From a virus, in the IMG/VR virus record IMGVR_UViG_3300013119_001050, positions 1-32,286 of that record: a stretch of DNA of 32,286 nt, one strand, 5' to 3'. Numbering within the stretch: the stretch's first letter is position 1; each line of letters starts with the position of its first letter. Made by a program: the position numbers and the translations under genes. Below are positions 1 to 8,764 of this stretch, piece by piece. Below the pieces are notes generated by a model. That model saw only the letters and a list, made by a program, of their open reading frames with translations. It searched no databases and was not told the DNA's origin.

Positions 1-3000
1 CGGTGTACGCCGCGTAGATCTCGGCGGGCGTGTACTCCGACTCCGTCCAGCGGTGGCTCTGCGCCTTCTGCCGGACGTTGAACTCGTACACCTCCCCAAC
101 CCGGTCGTGCTGCCAAAGGCCGCCCTTGCCGGTGATGCGTTCCAAATAGATGTTCCCGAACTCGATCTGTGTCTCCTCTGTTGGCGTCACCGGCAGGGCA
201 GCGTTCAGGGTGATGAGGATGTCGCCGGAGTCCGTCGTGGCGCCGGTGACGGTCCTCCGGTAGATGCTGTCATGACGACGAAACGTGGCGACGGAACCGA
301 CGAAAAGGTCTGTAATGCCCTTTCCGTTCAGGTAGGTGGCGACAGTTGCAGCACTCAGCCCGTCAGCGTCGGCCCCGCGGCCACGAATCTGATATGTGTA
401 CCCTCCGAGCGGCGACTGCCACCAGTGGGGCATCCTGTAGTTGATCCGGATTTGCGTCGTCCCGGTATTGTCCGACGCCACGCGGCAGATCTTCTCCATC
501 TTCTCGTAGACGGTGCCTTCGAGGCAGAGGTAGTCGACGCCGTCCGAGTAGCCGGAATGCAGCTTGTAGACGTAGCCGTTCTTCGCCAGCACCCAGATCT
601 CCGGCTCCTTCGTGTCGGGATGCCGGACCTCGATCGCGTCCTTGATGTAGATTCCATCCTCAGTCGCGTCCGTGGGATCGTTGGCGGCAAGAAACGAATA
701 GGATGTGAACTCACCGGAGACCTCCTCGGGTGTGTAGTGCGGGTACCAGACGAGAGCCATGTCGTTGCCGAGGCTGTTGTCGTACCGCGTCATGAAGACG
801 ATGTAGGCGGAATTGAAGCGATCCCAGATTCCCACCCACTCCTCGGACTTCTCGATGTTGAAGGCGTGCGGGTAGATCAGGCGGTACGTCTCGGACGTCG
901 GCAGGTTCGCAGACGGCCGGTCCTCGCTCGAAAACCCCTCCATGTGCCTGGTGAGGGGGAAGAGCTGGCCGCCGATCATTCTGGCGATCGAGCGCTCGTT
1001 CGCGATGACAAGCCCGACGTCGTCGATCGGCTCCATCACGCGGGGGGCGAGCCCCCCGCTCTTGGCCTTGACCTCCTGCGTGAGGACGGGAGAGCCAAGG
1101 CGCTGCGTGGAGTCCTCGGTCACCTCGTCGTAGTCGAAGTCCGCGGCCGAGCACTCGTACGTCTTGTCGCTCGTCGTGACGAAGAGCCTGTCAAGTTCAA
1201 CGCGCACACCGGTGATCGGTCCTTCGAGGTTTTTGTAGTAGATCGGCGGCACGGCGCGGGGAGAGTCGATCGGCGACCAGTAGAGCCTCCACGGGAACGC
1301 CGGGTCGCCGGCGTAGAACATCCTCCCCCGGAAGACGCACAGGTACTTGAGGCCGGCGGCGGGCGGGTAGTTGTTCAGGCTGGCGTTGGCGCCCTGAAGC
1401 TCCTCGTCGGACTTGTTGCAGACCTCGAAGGTAATCAGGGAGCCGTCCGAGCCGTAGCCGCTCGGAATGGCGTACTCGCCCTCGAGGTAGAAATCACCCC
1501 CTCCCCGCGGTGTTCTGTATACCCGGATATGCGTGGCGTCCGGGGACGGGCTCTTCTGAAGGTAGTGGATGATCTTCGCGTAGGTGGTCGTCGACGACTC
1601 CATGCCGCCCCACTGCTTGAAAAAGCCCACGATGCGCTTTTTCTCCAAATCCGTGGGGTCGGTGTGGGTGCGCTTCCAGAACTGGTACTTCGTCCTGGCT
1701 GTTTCGACTTCATCCGGGTTGTCCTTGTTGATGGCCGTGACGAACCAGTGGAACTGGCAGTTGATCTTCTCTTCCTCGGGCATGTCGTAGAGCGGGGACT
1801 TGCCCCACTCGCGGTTCGACATGTTCGGCGCTGTCTGGGCCTTTGTCACCAGTGAGGCGTGGAAACTCTCGGAGTACGAGAAGCCGTTGCCCTTGCACTC
1901 GGGCCAGACCTTCAGCGAATCCGGCTCGGTCGTCGAGTCGGAAGGGAAGTCCACGTAGAGATCGCCCCACTCAAAGATCCCGGCGTTACCGGACTTGATG
2001 GAGCCGGTGACGCCAAGGTAGTCGCGGGCGTCGTTGACGTATCCGTGACAAAAAAAGTCGGCCGCATCAGCAGATCCACCAAGTCCTCGGTCGGGCGCCA
2101 GCTCGTGCGGCGCCCACCAGAGTCTCGGCCTCTCAACGTCACCAACACGGATAACCCGTCCATCGCCAGTGAGCAGCATCGGCCTGCCGCCGCCGTAGGT
2201 GAAGAATACATCGTTCCCCCATCTCTGGCTCGATATCATGGCGTTCACGGGCGGATCGCCGTCGAGCATGTCAACGTACTGGAGCGACGGCGCGGTGTTG
2301 CCCGTGTTCCACTGGATCTTCCAGATGCCGGACGACGCCACGATGTACTGCGAGCCGTAGCCGTCGCGCTTGCGGGCCTCCAGGAGGCCGATCGGCTCGG
2401 AGCTGCCGGTCTCGGTGTCGAACAGGCTCTTGTATCGTTTCAGGCCGCTTTTTTCCGTGAACGAGTAGATGCCCCACGGGATCTGGTGATGGAAGTCGAG
2501 CTCCACGAGGTCCAGAGAGCCGTTCACGATGTTCATCTTCGGCACTGCCGTGAGCGGGAAGAGGTAGGCGTCGGAGATCGTGTTCGATCCTGCGATGTCC
2601 ACCAGGCGGCTGCCGTCGCCCTCCTGGCAGTCCCAGATGGAAATCGCCCTTCGCATGAGCCTGTTCTTGACGTCCTGCGTGACGTAGCCCTCGGTGCCGA
2701 GGTAGACGACGTCGTCCTCGGACAGCGGCTCGCCAAGGTACCCGAAGCCGCAGGTGCGGCCGACAGCGCCGATTATCGTGTGACGGCAATGGAAATCCGC
2801 GTCGCCGGAGCTTGTGTCCTGGTCCATGTAGCCGGCGACGGCCTGGGAGCATGTCACCGTCCCGCCCGTGGCGTCGAGGTCCGCAACCCAGTCGTCGGCA
2901 GACCCGCCGCAGGTCGAGTACGCGTACCCGTCCGAATCCTGATTTGACGCAGTGAAGCCGTAGAACTCCACGTCGGTGCCGTTCAGGACGATCGAGCAGT

Positions 3001-5548
3001 GGTTCAGGGTGTTGCCCTGCTGGTCGGCGTAGAACTCCGCAGCCGTTCTGTTCGTGCACGTCACCGTCGTCGTGTTGCCGGGAGGGCCGAACTCGAACTC
3101 GGCGAATGTCTGTGTTCCTGCACCGAACTGCAACGTCGCGGACGGACCCTTCAGGATGTCGCCCCGCATGTGTACGGGGATAACACGGCTCCTGTCGACG
3201 GTGGAGATCGCCGTGGCCAGAGGGTCGTCCTTCTGGTCCTGCGTGAACCTGTAGGAGTGCAGGCCGCCGGACTGCTCCGGGACACCCATCCACGCCTCCT
3301 GGTCCTCAGGGTCGCCGGCGCACTTGTCGTTGTACGACACGTCCGTCTCCCAGGCCGGGAACATGCCGTCGAAGGTGATCTCCTCGTTGCGGAACGTGCA
3401 GTACGTGTCCTTGCCGAGGTTGAAGGCGTACCGGATGTCGGTCAGCTCCTCCGCCCCGGACCAGCCGGGCTGTATCCAGCCGCCCACGACGAGGTAGTAC
3501 TTTCCCTTGCCGATCGCGTTCACCATCCAGGTGGGGATCAGGGACGTCTCGCCGGTACCCTGCTCGTACTCGTAGTTCGCCGCGTCGTAGTTGTTCGTCT
3601 CGCCCGTGTCGTCGAAGTGAATCTCGTGAGCGTCGCTGGCAAGGTCGAGCGTCCCGCTGCCGAGGAAGGCGCTGCCCGAGATGTCGTAGGCCGAGATCGT
3701 CACCACGTTGCCCGTGTAGGCGCCGGTGCTCTCGTCCCAGGTGGCGTTCCGCGAGTACCCGACGACGATCTTCTTCCCGAGGGCGTCCGCGGCAGAGTCG
3801 GCGATCTTGATCGCCTGGCCGGAATCGGTGCCGATGACGGACGTGTTGACGTGCTTCGGCTCCTGGCCCTCGTGGTTGTCCGCGTCGAAGGCGCGGCCAT
3901 TGGCGAAGAACACAAGCCAGATCTCGCCGTCCTCCGTCCCGGTCCATCCGGAGCCGTTCGGGTAGCCGTCCGCGTCGTCGTTCACGGTGATTAGCTTCAG
4001 GCCCCAGTGGACCGCCGCCCTGTCGCCGTAGCCGCGGAGATGGTACGTCAGCCTGGTGGACGCGTCGTGCAGGCCGTCGATGGTGTTCTGCGGGGAGACG
4101 AACGACGCGAGGACCTGCTGGTCCGGGTACGTCATCGAGTCGATCTCCCAGTAGAGGAAGAAGCTCTCTGCGTCGCGGGAGTACTTGTGGCCGTGCGTGC
4201 CGCGCTTGCCGCCGAACGTCTGCCGGTAGATGTCGCCGTTCGGGATGACCATCGGCGCCACACCGTTGAACCTGAGGGCATCAACACCGCTCTGCCAGTC
4301 GTCGGTGACCCGGAGAGGGGAAGATGCCATGACGTCGAGGAAATGGTCGTGGTTGGCGCTGTCGGCGTTGTAGTCCTCGTCCGGCGGCCCGCGATCCTCG
4401 TTGAGCTTGTAGTAGAGTTCCAGGAAGTTCGTCGTGTCGGAGTCGGTCAGGTCAAGGCGCGTTGTCCCGTCGTCGTAGCCCGCTCCCTCGAAGAACGTCC
4501 AGAACCCGCCCCAGGCGGCGTCGCCGTACGACGTGTTCCAGAACGCCAGCTCCGAGATCGCCATGTGGGCCGGCATGTGGATCTTCGAGTTGTTCGTCAT
4601 CCTCGGCCTGGAAGAGGGGGCGAACTCCCAGAGGAGGGGGTTGTTGATCGCGCTGCCGCCCGACACGGGGAACTCCGGCGTGGCCTTGTAGTGGTCGATG
4701 TCGGGCGCGCCGCCGAAATAGACCGGGTGATCCTCGATGTTCAGGTACGTGGCGATCTCGTGGTCCGCGCCCTGGGTGAAGTTGTGCTCGTTGTCGGAGC
4801 TTGGAGGTCCCTCATCGACGACGAAGAAGATCTCGTAGCGGCCGTCCACGGAGTCGACGTCGCAGAACAAGAGGTACGTGTGCGGCTCGAAAGGGTCGAT
4901 GTCCTCGCCGCCCGGCGCGACGATGCCGATCACGTCCATGTCGTTGTTCGCGGTGTTGTAGGAGTGGATCACGCAGAGAGCGTACCACTTCAGCGTGGCG
5001 GAGTCCTGCACGAGGTAGAGCCCCCAGCCTGTCGATTTCCCGGCGCCGTCGTCGTCGTCCGTCCCGGCGTGGTACGGGTCGCACGTCGCCGCAAGGCAGA
5101 CGACGGAGCCGGGAGTGAACGTGCTCGGATTGAGGACCTGGTCAAGGACCTCCTGCGGCCCGTAGTGCGCTGCGCTGGGCGGCGAGTCGCCCCACCCGGC
5201 GATCTCCTTGTCGACGGCTGAGGCGGCGTTCTTCACGTCGATGAGCTGCGCCCTGAAGGAGACGCCGTACGACGCCTCGCGGGCCGAGACCCTGCTCCAG
5301 TTGAAGTCCTGCGTCCTGGCGCGGAGGAACGCCCCCTCGAAGCCGTTGAGCACGACGGACGGCGGGGCGATCTTGGAGGCCGTGACCTTCTTCAGACCCT
5401 GCCTGGTCTTGAGGGACGCTTTTCCGAGGACGATGTTGTCTGCCTTGACGGAATGCTGGATTGTAGCCTGGGCGGCCTCACCTCGGGTACGCAGTCCCAG
5501 CACGGGGAGCGCCTGGACTTGTTCCTCAATTTGGCCCGAATCTGACAT
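1..5548 (-). CDS. Giant virion protein with tail-nozzle-like beta-propeller segment (C-terminus beyond window)
   Basis: A single minus-strand frame stays open from an ATG at 5548 to the left edge, giving at least 1849 residues. The start follows GGAG eight bases upstream. The protein is rich in Gly, Asp, Ser, Thr and aromatic residues, has almost no long charged helices, and looks like repeated beta-structure. At about residues 1395-1430 a stretch reads FRGRMFYAGDPAFPWRLYWS, followed by segments such as LDRLFVTTSDKTYE and VGLVIANERSIARMIGG. That pattern is known from the beta-propeller of podovirus tail nozzle or stabilisation proteins (T7 gp12 / P22 gp10-like). Those families are normally well under 1000 residues, so this would be a fused or much enlarged version. 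It is the last visible gene of the late operon. Virion location is inferred from position and composition; the nozzle assignment rests on motif recall only. Confidence 0.75.
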   Translation of the reverse strand, partial: MSDSGQIEEQVQALPVLGLRTRGEAAQATIQHSVKADNIVLGKASLKTRQGLKKVTASKIAPPSVVLNGFEGAFLRARTQDFNWSRVSAREASYGVSFRAQLIDVKNAASAVDKEIAGWGDSPPSAAHYGPQEVLDQVLNPSTFTPGSVVCLAATCDPYHAGTDDDDGAGKSTGWGLYLVQDSATLKWYALCVIHSYNTANNDMDVIGIVAPGGEDIDPFEPHTYLLFCDVDSVDGRYEIFFVVDEGPPSSDNEHNFTQGADHEIATYLNIEDHPVYFGGAPDIDHYKATPEFPVSGGSAINNPLLWEFAPSSRPRMTNNSKIHMPAHMAISELAFWNTSYGDAAWGGFWTFFEGAGYDDGTTRLDLTDSDTTNFLELYYKLNEDRGPPDEDYNADSANHDHFLDVMASSPLRVTDDWQSGVDALRFNGVAPMVIPNGDIYRQTFGGKRGTHGHKYSRDAESFFLYWEIDSMTYPDQQVLASFVSPQNTIDGLHDASTRLTYHLRGYGDRAAVHWGLKLITVNDDADGYPNGSGWTGTEDGEIWLVFFANGRAFDADNHEGQEPKHVNTSVIGTDSGQAIKIADSAADALGKKIVVGYSRNATWDESTGAYTGNVVTISAYDISGSAFLGSGTLDLASDAHEIHFDDTGETNNYDAANYEYEQGTGETSLIPTWMVNAIGKGKYYLVVGGWIQPGWSGAEELTDIRYAFNLGKDTYCTFRNEEITFDGMFPAWETDVSYNDKCAGDPEDQEAWMGVPEQSGGLHSYRFTQDQKDDPLATAISTVDRSRVIPVHMRGDILKGPSATLQFGAGTQTFAEFEFGPPGNTTTVTCTNRTAAEFYADQQGNTLNHCSIVLNGTDVEFYGFTASNQDSDGYAYSTCGGSADDWVADLDATGGTVTCSQAVAGYMDQDTSSGDADFHCRHTIIGAVGRTCGFGYLGEPLSEDDVVYLGTEGYVTQDVKNRLMRRAISIWDCQEGDGSRLVDIAGSNTISDAYLFPLTAVPKMNIVNGSLDLVELDFHHQIPWGIYSFTEKSGLKRYKSLFDTETGSSEPIGLLEARKRDGYGSQYIVASSGIWKIQWNTGNTAPSLQYVDMLDGDPPVNAMISSQRWGNDVFFTYGGGRPMLLTGDGRVIRVGDVERPRLWWAPHELAPDRGLGGSADAADFFCHGYVNDARDYLGVTGSIKSGNAGIFEWGDLYVDFPSDSTTEPDSLKVWPECKGNGFSYSESFHASLVTKAQTAPNMSNREWGKSPLYDMPEEEKINCQFHWFVTAINKDNPDEVETARTKYQFWKRTHTDPTDLEKKRIVGFFKQWGGMESSTTTYAKIIHYLQKSPSPDATHIRVYRTPRGGGDFYLEGEYAIPSGYGSDGSLITFEVCNKSDEELQGANASLNNYPPAAGLKYLCVFRGRMFYAGDPAFPWRLYWSPIDSPRAVPPIYYKNLEGPITGVRVELDRLFVTTSDKTYECSAADFDYDEVTEDSTQRLGSPVLTQEVKAKSGGLAPRVMEPIDDVGLVIANERSIARMIGGQLFPLTRHMEGFSSEDRPSANLPTSETYRLIYPHAFNIEKSEEWVGIWDRFNSAYIVFMTRYDNSLGNDMALVWYPHYTPEEVSGEFTSYSFLAANDPTDATEDGIYIKDAIEVRHPDTKEPEIWVLAKNGYVYKLHSGYSDGVDYLCLEGTVYEKMEKICRVASDNTGTTQIRINYRMPHWWQSPLGGYTYQIRGRGADADGLSAATVATYLNGKGITDLFVGSVATFRRHDSIYRRTVTGATTDSGDILITLNAALPVTPTEETQIEFGNIYLERITGKGGLWQHDRVGEVYEFNVRQKAQSHRWTESEYTPAEIYAAYT

Positions 5549-5560
5549 AACCCAGCTCCA

Positions 5561-5986
5561 TCATAGGGTAGGAAGCCCGGTACCCGAGTACAGATGAACG
5601 ATGTTGATGAAACACTTGTCGACGGCTCCCGCGAACTCGGAGCCGGCGCTGTCGATGTCGTCGACGACGATCTTGATCGTGTTGTTGTTGCACCAGAACG
5701 GGAACGCTGGGAAGAAATTCCGCGCGCCGCCGATCCCCTGGCTGGCAAGCTCGATACGAGAATCCGCCTCCCACGACCCGGACGTGTCCTGAAAGAAGAT
5801 CGACGCCTTCCAGTCGTTGCCGGACGCCCGCTGGTCGACAAGCTGGATACCGGCGATCAGGGCGCAGTCGGTGATTGTGATCGCGTTGTACGACGCGCCG
5901 CCCCAGTAGTCGTAGATGTCGAACCGGCGGGGGTACATCGCCTGGACGGCCGTGAGGCGGATGTCAAGAGGGTCGTGGTACGTCAT
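5561..5986 (-). CDS. Putative virion protein, 141 aa
   Basis: The ATG at 5986 follows a clear GAGGTGA site. The product is compact and rich in aromatic residues and beta-strand-forming stretches, with segments such as FDIYDYWGG, FPFWCNNNTIKIVVDD and CFINIVHLY. No signal peptide or membrane segment is visible. It lies between two other structural-type genes in the late operon, with spacings of about ten bases, and so is probably co-translated with them. I do not recognise the family. A small jelly-roll-type head decoration, adaptor or tail component is possible, but this is inference from position. Confidence 0.7.
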   Translation of the reverse strand: MTYHDPLDIRLTAVQAMYPRRFDIYDYWGGASYNAITITDCALIAGIQLVDQRASGNDWKASIFFQDTSGSWEADSRIELASQGIGGARNFFPAFPFWCNNNTIKIVVDDIDSAGSEFAGAVDKCFINIVHLYSGTGLPTL

Positions 5987-5994
5987 GCGTCACC

Positions 5995-6948
5995 TCACTG
6001 GCAGATAAGCCGCAGAGAATCGCAACTGTAGATCGAATCCGTCTGGTCGACGGACAGGCCCTCCGGGAAGCCGAGCCTCAGGTACTTCATCCCCCTGAGA
6101 TCGATCGCCTTCTGCGTCGGGGGCCGCGCGTGCATCGAATTGGTGTAGTCGATCGCCTGGAACTCCGCGGCGCCGTAGCACCCGCTCTGGTGCGTGTCGA
6201 TGCCGCTCGACTCCGGGGCAAAGCAGGCGACGAAATCAAAGCTGTAGAAGTTCACGTCGCTCGGGTCATCGCCGGTGATGTTCGAGACCAGCCCGTTCTT
6301 CAGCGGCTGGTAGCTGGCGCCGTGCGAGCCGACGGCGTACCTGTAGTCGGTCTCCTCTTCGCTGTGGTACATGAAGAGCTGGCCGGTCAGGTGCCGGTAC
6401 GCCAGGAAACCCACGTTGCTCGTGATGATCCGGCCCCAGTGGAAGTTCGACACGTCCACGTAGCAGTTCGTGATCATCATGTGCTCGCCGGGGCCGAGGA
6501 GGAGCTTTCTTTCGAACGTGTACGGCCCCGTGGTCGCGGTGTACCCCTCGAACAGCCCGCCGGCATGAACGCCGGTGTAGGTGTCGGGGTCGGCGCCCGC
6601 CTTCAGGTAGAGCGTCCCGCTGCTCCACCACCAGTCGCCGTAGGTGCCCGCCTCGACATTGGCGATGCTCGTCTTTTCACTGCCGATGATCCAGGTGCTG
6701 CCGGACGTGTTGGTGTGGACGCGGAGAGGACCGCTGTTGTTCTCGGACGCGTAGCACGACGGCGACGGCGTGTAGGTCGCCTCCCACACGGTGCCGCTGT
6801 TCAGCGACCAGGTCGTCACGGCGTCGTAGTGGCGCGTCTGGTCGCGGATGAACTCGAAGGTGTAGACCTCGGAGTGCGCAGCGACGTTCACGGAGTTCTG
6901 GGCCTCGCCGCCGCTCTTGCAGAGATATGGAAGCGCTCTATCAACCAC
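5995..6948 (-). CDS. Putative virion protein, 317 aa
   Basis: The start is GTG at 6948, chosen because GAGGTGA lies four bases upstream and the previous gene ends at 6957. The protein is rich in Gly, Ser, Thr, Tyr and Trp and predicted to be mostly beta structure. Examples are TSGSTWIIGSEKT at about residues 80-92, GDWWWSSGTLYLKAG near 105-120 and FERKLLLGPGEHMMITNCYVDVSNF near 165-190. This resembles right-handed beta-helix or sandwich folds found in phage fibres and head decoration proteins. There are no membrane segments. Family not recognised; it is placed among virion proteins by operon position. Confidence 0.7.
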   Translation of the reverse strand: MVDRALPYLCKSGGEAQNSVNVAAHSEVYTFEFIRDQTRHYDAVTTWSLNSGTVWEATYTPSPSCYASENNSGPLRVHTNTSGSTWIIGSEKTSIANVEAGTYGDWWWSSGTLYLKAGADPDTYTGVHAGGLFEGYTATTGPYTFERKLLLGPGEHMMITNCYVDVSNFHWGRIITSNVGFLAYRHLTGQLFMYHSEEETDYRYAVGSHGASYQPLKNGLVSNITGDDPSDVNFYSFDFVACFAPESSGIDTHQSGCYGAAEFQAIDYTNSMHARPPTQKAIDLRGMKYLRLGFPEGLSVDQTDSIYSCDSLRLICQ

Positions 6949-6956
6949 GGATCACC

Positions 6957-7430
6957 TCACCAAGTGACGATGCCGACTTCGGTCACGGAGTCGGCCTCCT
7001 GGCTTGCGTATATCTTCACGAAACGGGCGGCGGACTCGAGCGGACTCCAGCCCACGGTGCCAACAGCGCCCGCGTTGCCGAACACACCGTCCATGGACGC
7101 CCCGTTGTACTGGTTGATCATCCGGAGAGCGGTCGTGCCGTCCATGGCCAGGGGCGACACCCAGAACGACTGGTCGCCGATGAAATCGAAGAGCGGAGAA
7201 TAGCTCGTCGCCCCGGCGACAGTGGTGACAAGGTCTTCCACGACAAGAAGGATCTTGCCGGAAGGGCCGACAGGAGCCCACGCGTCCGTGGAGCGGCCGG
7301 CGCCATGAGCGGACCACCCCGTTGAGATATGGGACGCGAGTATGAAGTACTGCGACTCCGGGGGGATGGACGTGGAGGGGCTCTTGAGTCTCCCCTCGAC
7401 CGGGTTGGAAGACGCGCTTACAACGGCCAT
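6957..7430 (-). CDS. Putative virion protein, 157 aa
   Basis: The ATG at 7430 follows GAGGTG. The product has a hydrophobic, beta-rich core (SGKILLVVEDLVTTVAG around residues 58-74, then FDFIGDQSFWVSPLAMDG around 80-98) and no charged tails. It looks like a small single-domain capsid-associated or tail-associated protein. It sits directly after the adaptor candidate and before the 317-residue virion protein, all in one direction with minimal gaps. I do not recognise the family; possible roles include a head decoration or tail component. Confidence 0.65.
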   Translation of the reverse strand: MAVVSASSNPVEGRLKSPSTSIPPESQYFILASHISTGWSAHGAGRSTDAWAPVGPSGKILLVVEDLVTTVAGATSYSPLFDFIGDQSFWVSPLAMDGTTALRMINQYNGASMDGVFGNAGAVGTVGWSPLESAARFVKIYASQEADSVTEVGIVTW

Positions 7431-7440
7431 TTTTCACCTC

Positions 7441-8205
7441 TCAATAGTCTACTGCCGGATCCGGCCACTCCTCCATGAGGACGGGGGAGTTCTCCTTCTG
7501 CTCCGTTATCGCGCTCGTCGCCTGGTTCTCTTCCCTGGCAAGGCGCGCCTCCATCATGTTGATCTTCTCCTGCGAGCGCTCGATCTCGAGGCAAAGCCGC
7601 TCGGCAAGAGACTTGAAGAACGGTATTGCCCGCTCGGGTATGTCGAGATAGTCGTTCGGGTTCGTGATCGTGTCGCCCTCGTGCGTGATCGGCTGCGGCT
7701 TGAAGTAGTAGTGCATCTTCAGGCCGCTCACAAGAGCCGACGTCGGTTGAGGAACAAGGCCGATCGCGGGGTATTTCACGCTGCTGTTCGTGATACTACC
7801 TGTCGTGAAGTAGAACTTGAGCGCCGCGACGTTCGGGACGTTCTGGTCGGAGCGGACGTACCTGTACCGGTCCGTGATCGAAATCTGCTCGACCGGGTGC
7901 TCCTCCCCGGAAGACTCGACCGTGAGGAACTGCCTGGCTTGCAGGTAGTCGTCGACGTCGAAGTCGCCGCTGGGGCCGATGGTGTACACCTCCTGCGAAG
8001 AGACGAGATTCGCCGATGCCGTGGTGTTGATGAACTGGTCGCCCTTGTCGATCAGGTGGAGCGCCGCGTGATCCATGGCAAGGTTGATCACGGTGCAGAG
8101 CTTCTCGACCGAGTAGGGCGAGCCGGAAAGCGTCGACGTCGTCAGCTTCAGCTTGATGAGCAGGTAGTCGAAGATATCCTGGAAGGTCACGCGTTCGGCG
8201 GACAT
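7441..8205 (-). CDS. Head-tail adaptor-like protein, 254 aa
   Basis: The ATG at 8205 overlaps the end of the preceding gene by 19 bases. The N-terminal third (residues 1-60) is helical (TFQDIFDYLLIKLKL, VEKLCTVINLAMDHAALHL). A beta-rich middle follows, then a C-terminal helical segment (residues 190-240, FFKSLAERLCLEIERSQEKINMMEARL). This helix-beta-helix layout, the size and the place shortly after the capsid gene match podovirus head-tail adaptor (connector gp4/gp11-like) proteins. These ring proteins bind the portal and receive the nozzle. Family assignment is by architecture and context; no diagnostic motif is visible. Confidence 0.6.
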   Translation of the reverse strand: MSAERVTFQDIFDYLLIKLKLTTSTLSGSPYSVEKLCTVINLAMDHAALHLIDKGDQFINTTASANLVSSQEVYTIGPSGDFDVDDYLQARQFLTVESSGEEHPVEQISITDRYRYVRSDQNVPNVAALKFYFTTGSITNSSVKYPAIGLVPQPTSALVSGLKMHYYFKPQPITHEGDTITNPNDYLDIPERAIPFFKSLAERLCLEIERSQEKINMMEARLAREENQATSAITEQKENSPVLMEEWPDPAVDY

Positions 8206-8744
8206 TTGTCTATATCAACCATTCTTGAAACCCCGTCCTGCCGGATGGGGATACTGCGCTGGCGTACCTTGTCCACGTTCGATGTTCCGTACGGCGTCGA
8301 GATGATCCTGCCCTTCGAGTTCCAGATGTCGCGGGCGATGTCCATCCCGATATCCTTCGCGCCGTCGATCGATTTCTGCCTGATGCCGGCGTTCGACTTC
8401 TCCATGGCGTCGATGGCCTCGCAGAAACCGCCGTGCCGGCTTGTGTCCATCTCTCGAAGAGCCCTGATGAGCCGGAACCGGCACGAGCTCGGGGTGACGG
8501 ATCTTTTTTCCCCATCCATGAGGGAGAAAACCCAGACCCACTTCCCGAACGGCCATGCCGATCCCGGCACACCAAGAAGGCTCGGATGCGTCGGGACATA
8601 AGTCTTGGCCTCCTGAGCGACCACCCAGACGGGTTGCCCGGTCCTGTGGTGCCGCGAAGAGCGGACGAGGGCCAGGTCCTTGCTGACCATGCGGACAGCC
8701 TTTTCCACGTCCGCGTAGGGGTGCCTCTCGATCGGTATCCTCAT
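8187..8744 (-). CDS. Conserved-type late protein after capsid gene, 185 aa
   Basis: The ATG at 8744 has AAGGAGG about nine bases upstream. The sequence is mixed alpha/beta and basic. Its N-terminal part contains VWVVAQEAKTYVPTHPSLLG and WPFGKWVWVFSL (around residues 38-77). The C-terminal half is helical, with FCEAIDAMEKSNAGIRQKSIDGAKDIGMDIARDIW. No signal peptide or transmembrane helix. It lies between the major capsid gene and the adaptor candidate, where phages often encode head completion or small accessory head proteins. Family not recognised. Confidence 0.65.
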   Translation of the reverse strand: MRIPIERHPYADVEKAVRMVSKDLALVRSSRHHRTGQPVWVVAQEAKTYVPTHPSLLGVPGSAWPFGKWVWVFSLMDGEKRSVTPSSCRFRLIRALREMDTSRHGGFCEAIDAMEKSNAGIRQKSIDGAKDIGMDIARDIWNSKGRIISTPYGTSNVDKVRQRSIPIRQDGVSRMVDIDKCPPNA

Positions 8745-8764
8745 GTCCTCAACGCCTCCTTCGG

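Noticed and set aside
2271-3947. Minus-strand open frames of 340 and 213 codons inside the giant gene
   Set aside because: They are frame-shifted shadows with Arg/Gly/His-rich low-complexity products; the giant frame is continuous over the same bases.
53-5221. Long plus-strand open frames (600, 362, 331 and 404 codons) opposite the giant virion gene
   Set aside because: All are in the exact antisense register of the minus-strand gene, lack ribosome sites and have Arg/Val/Asp-heavy compositions typical of the complement of GC-rich codons. The minus frame is open throughout.
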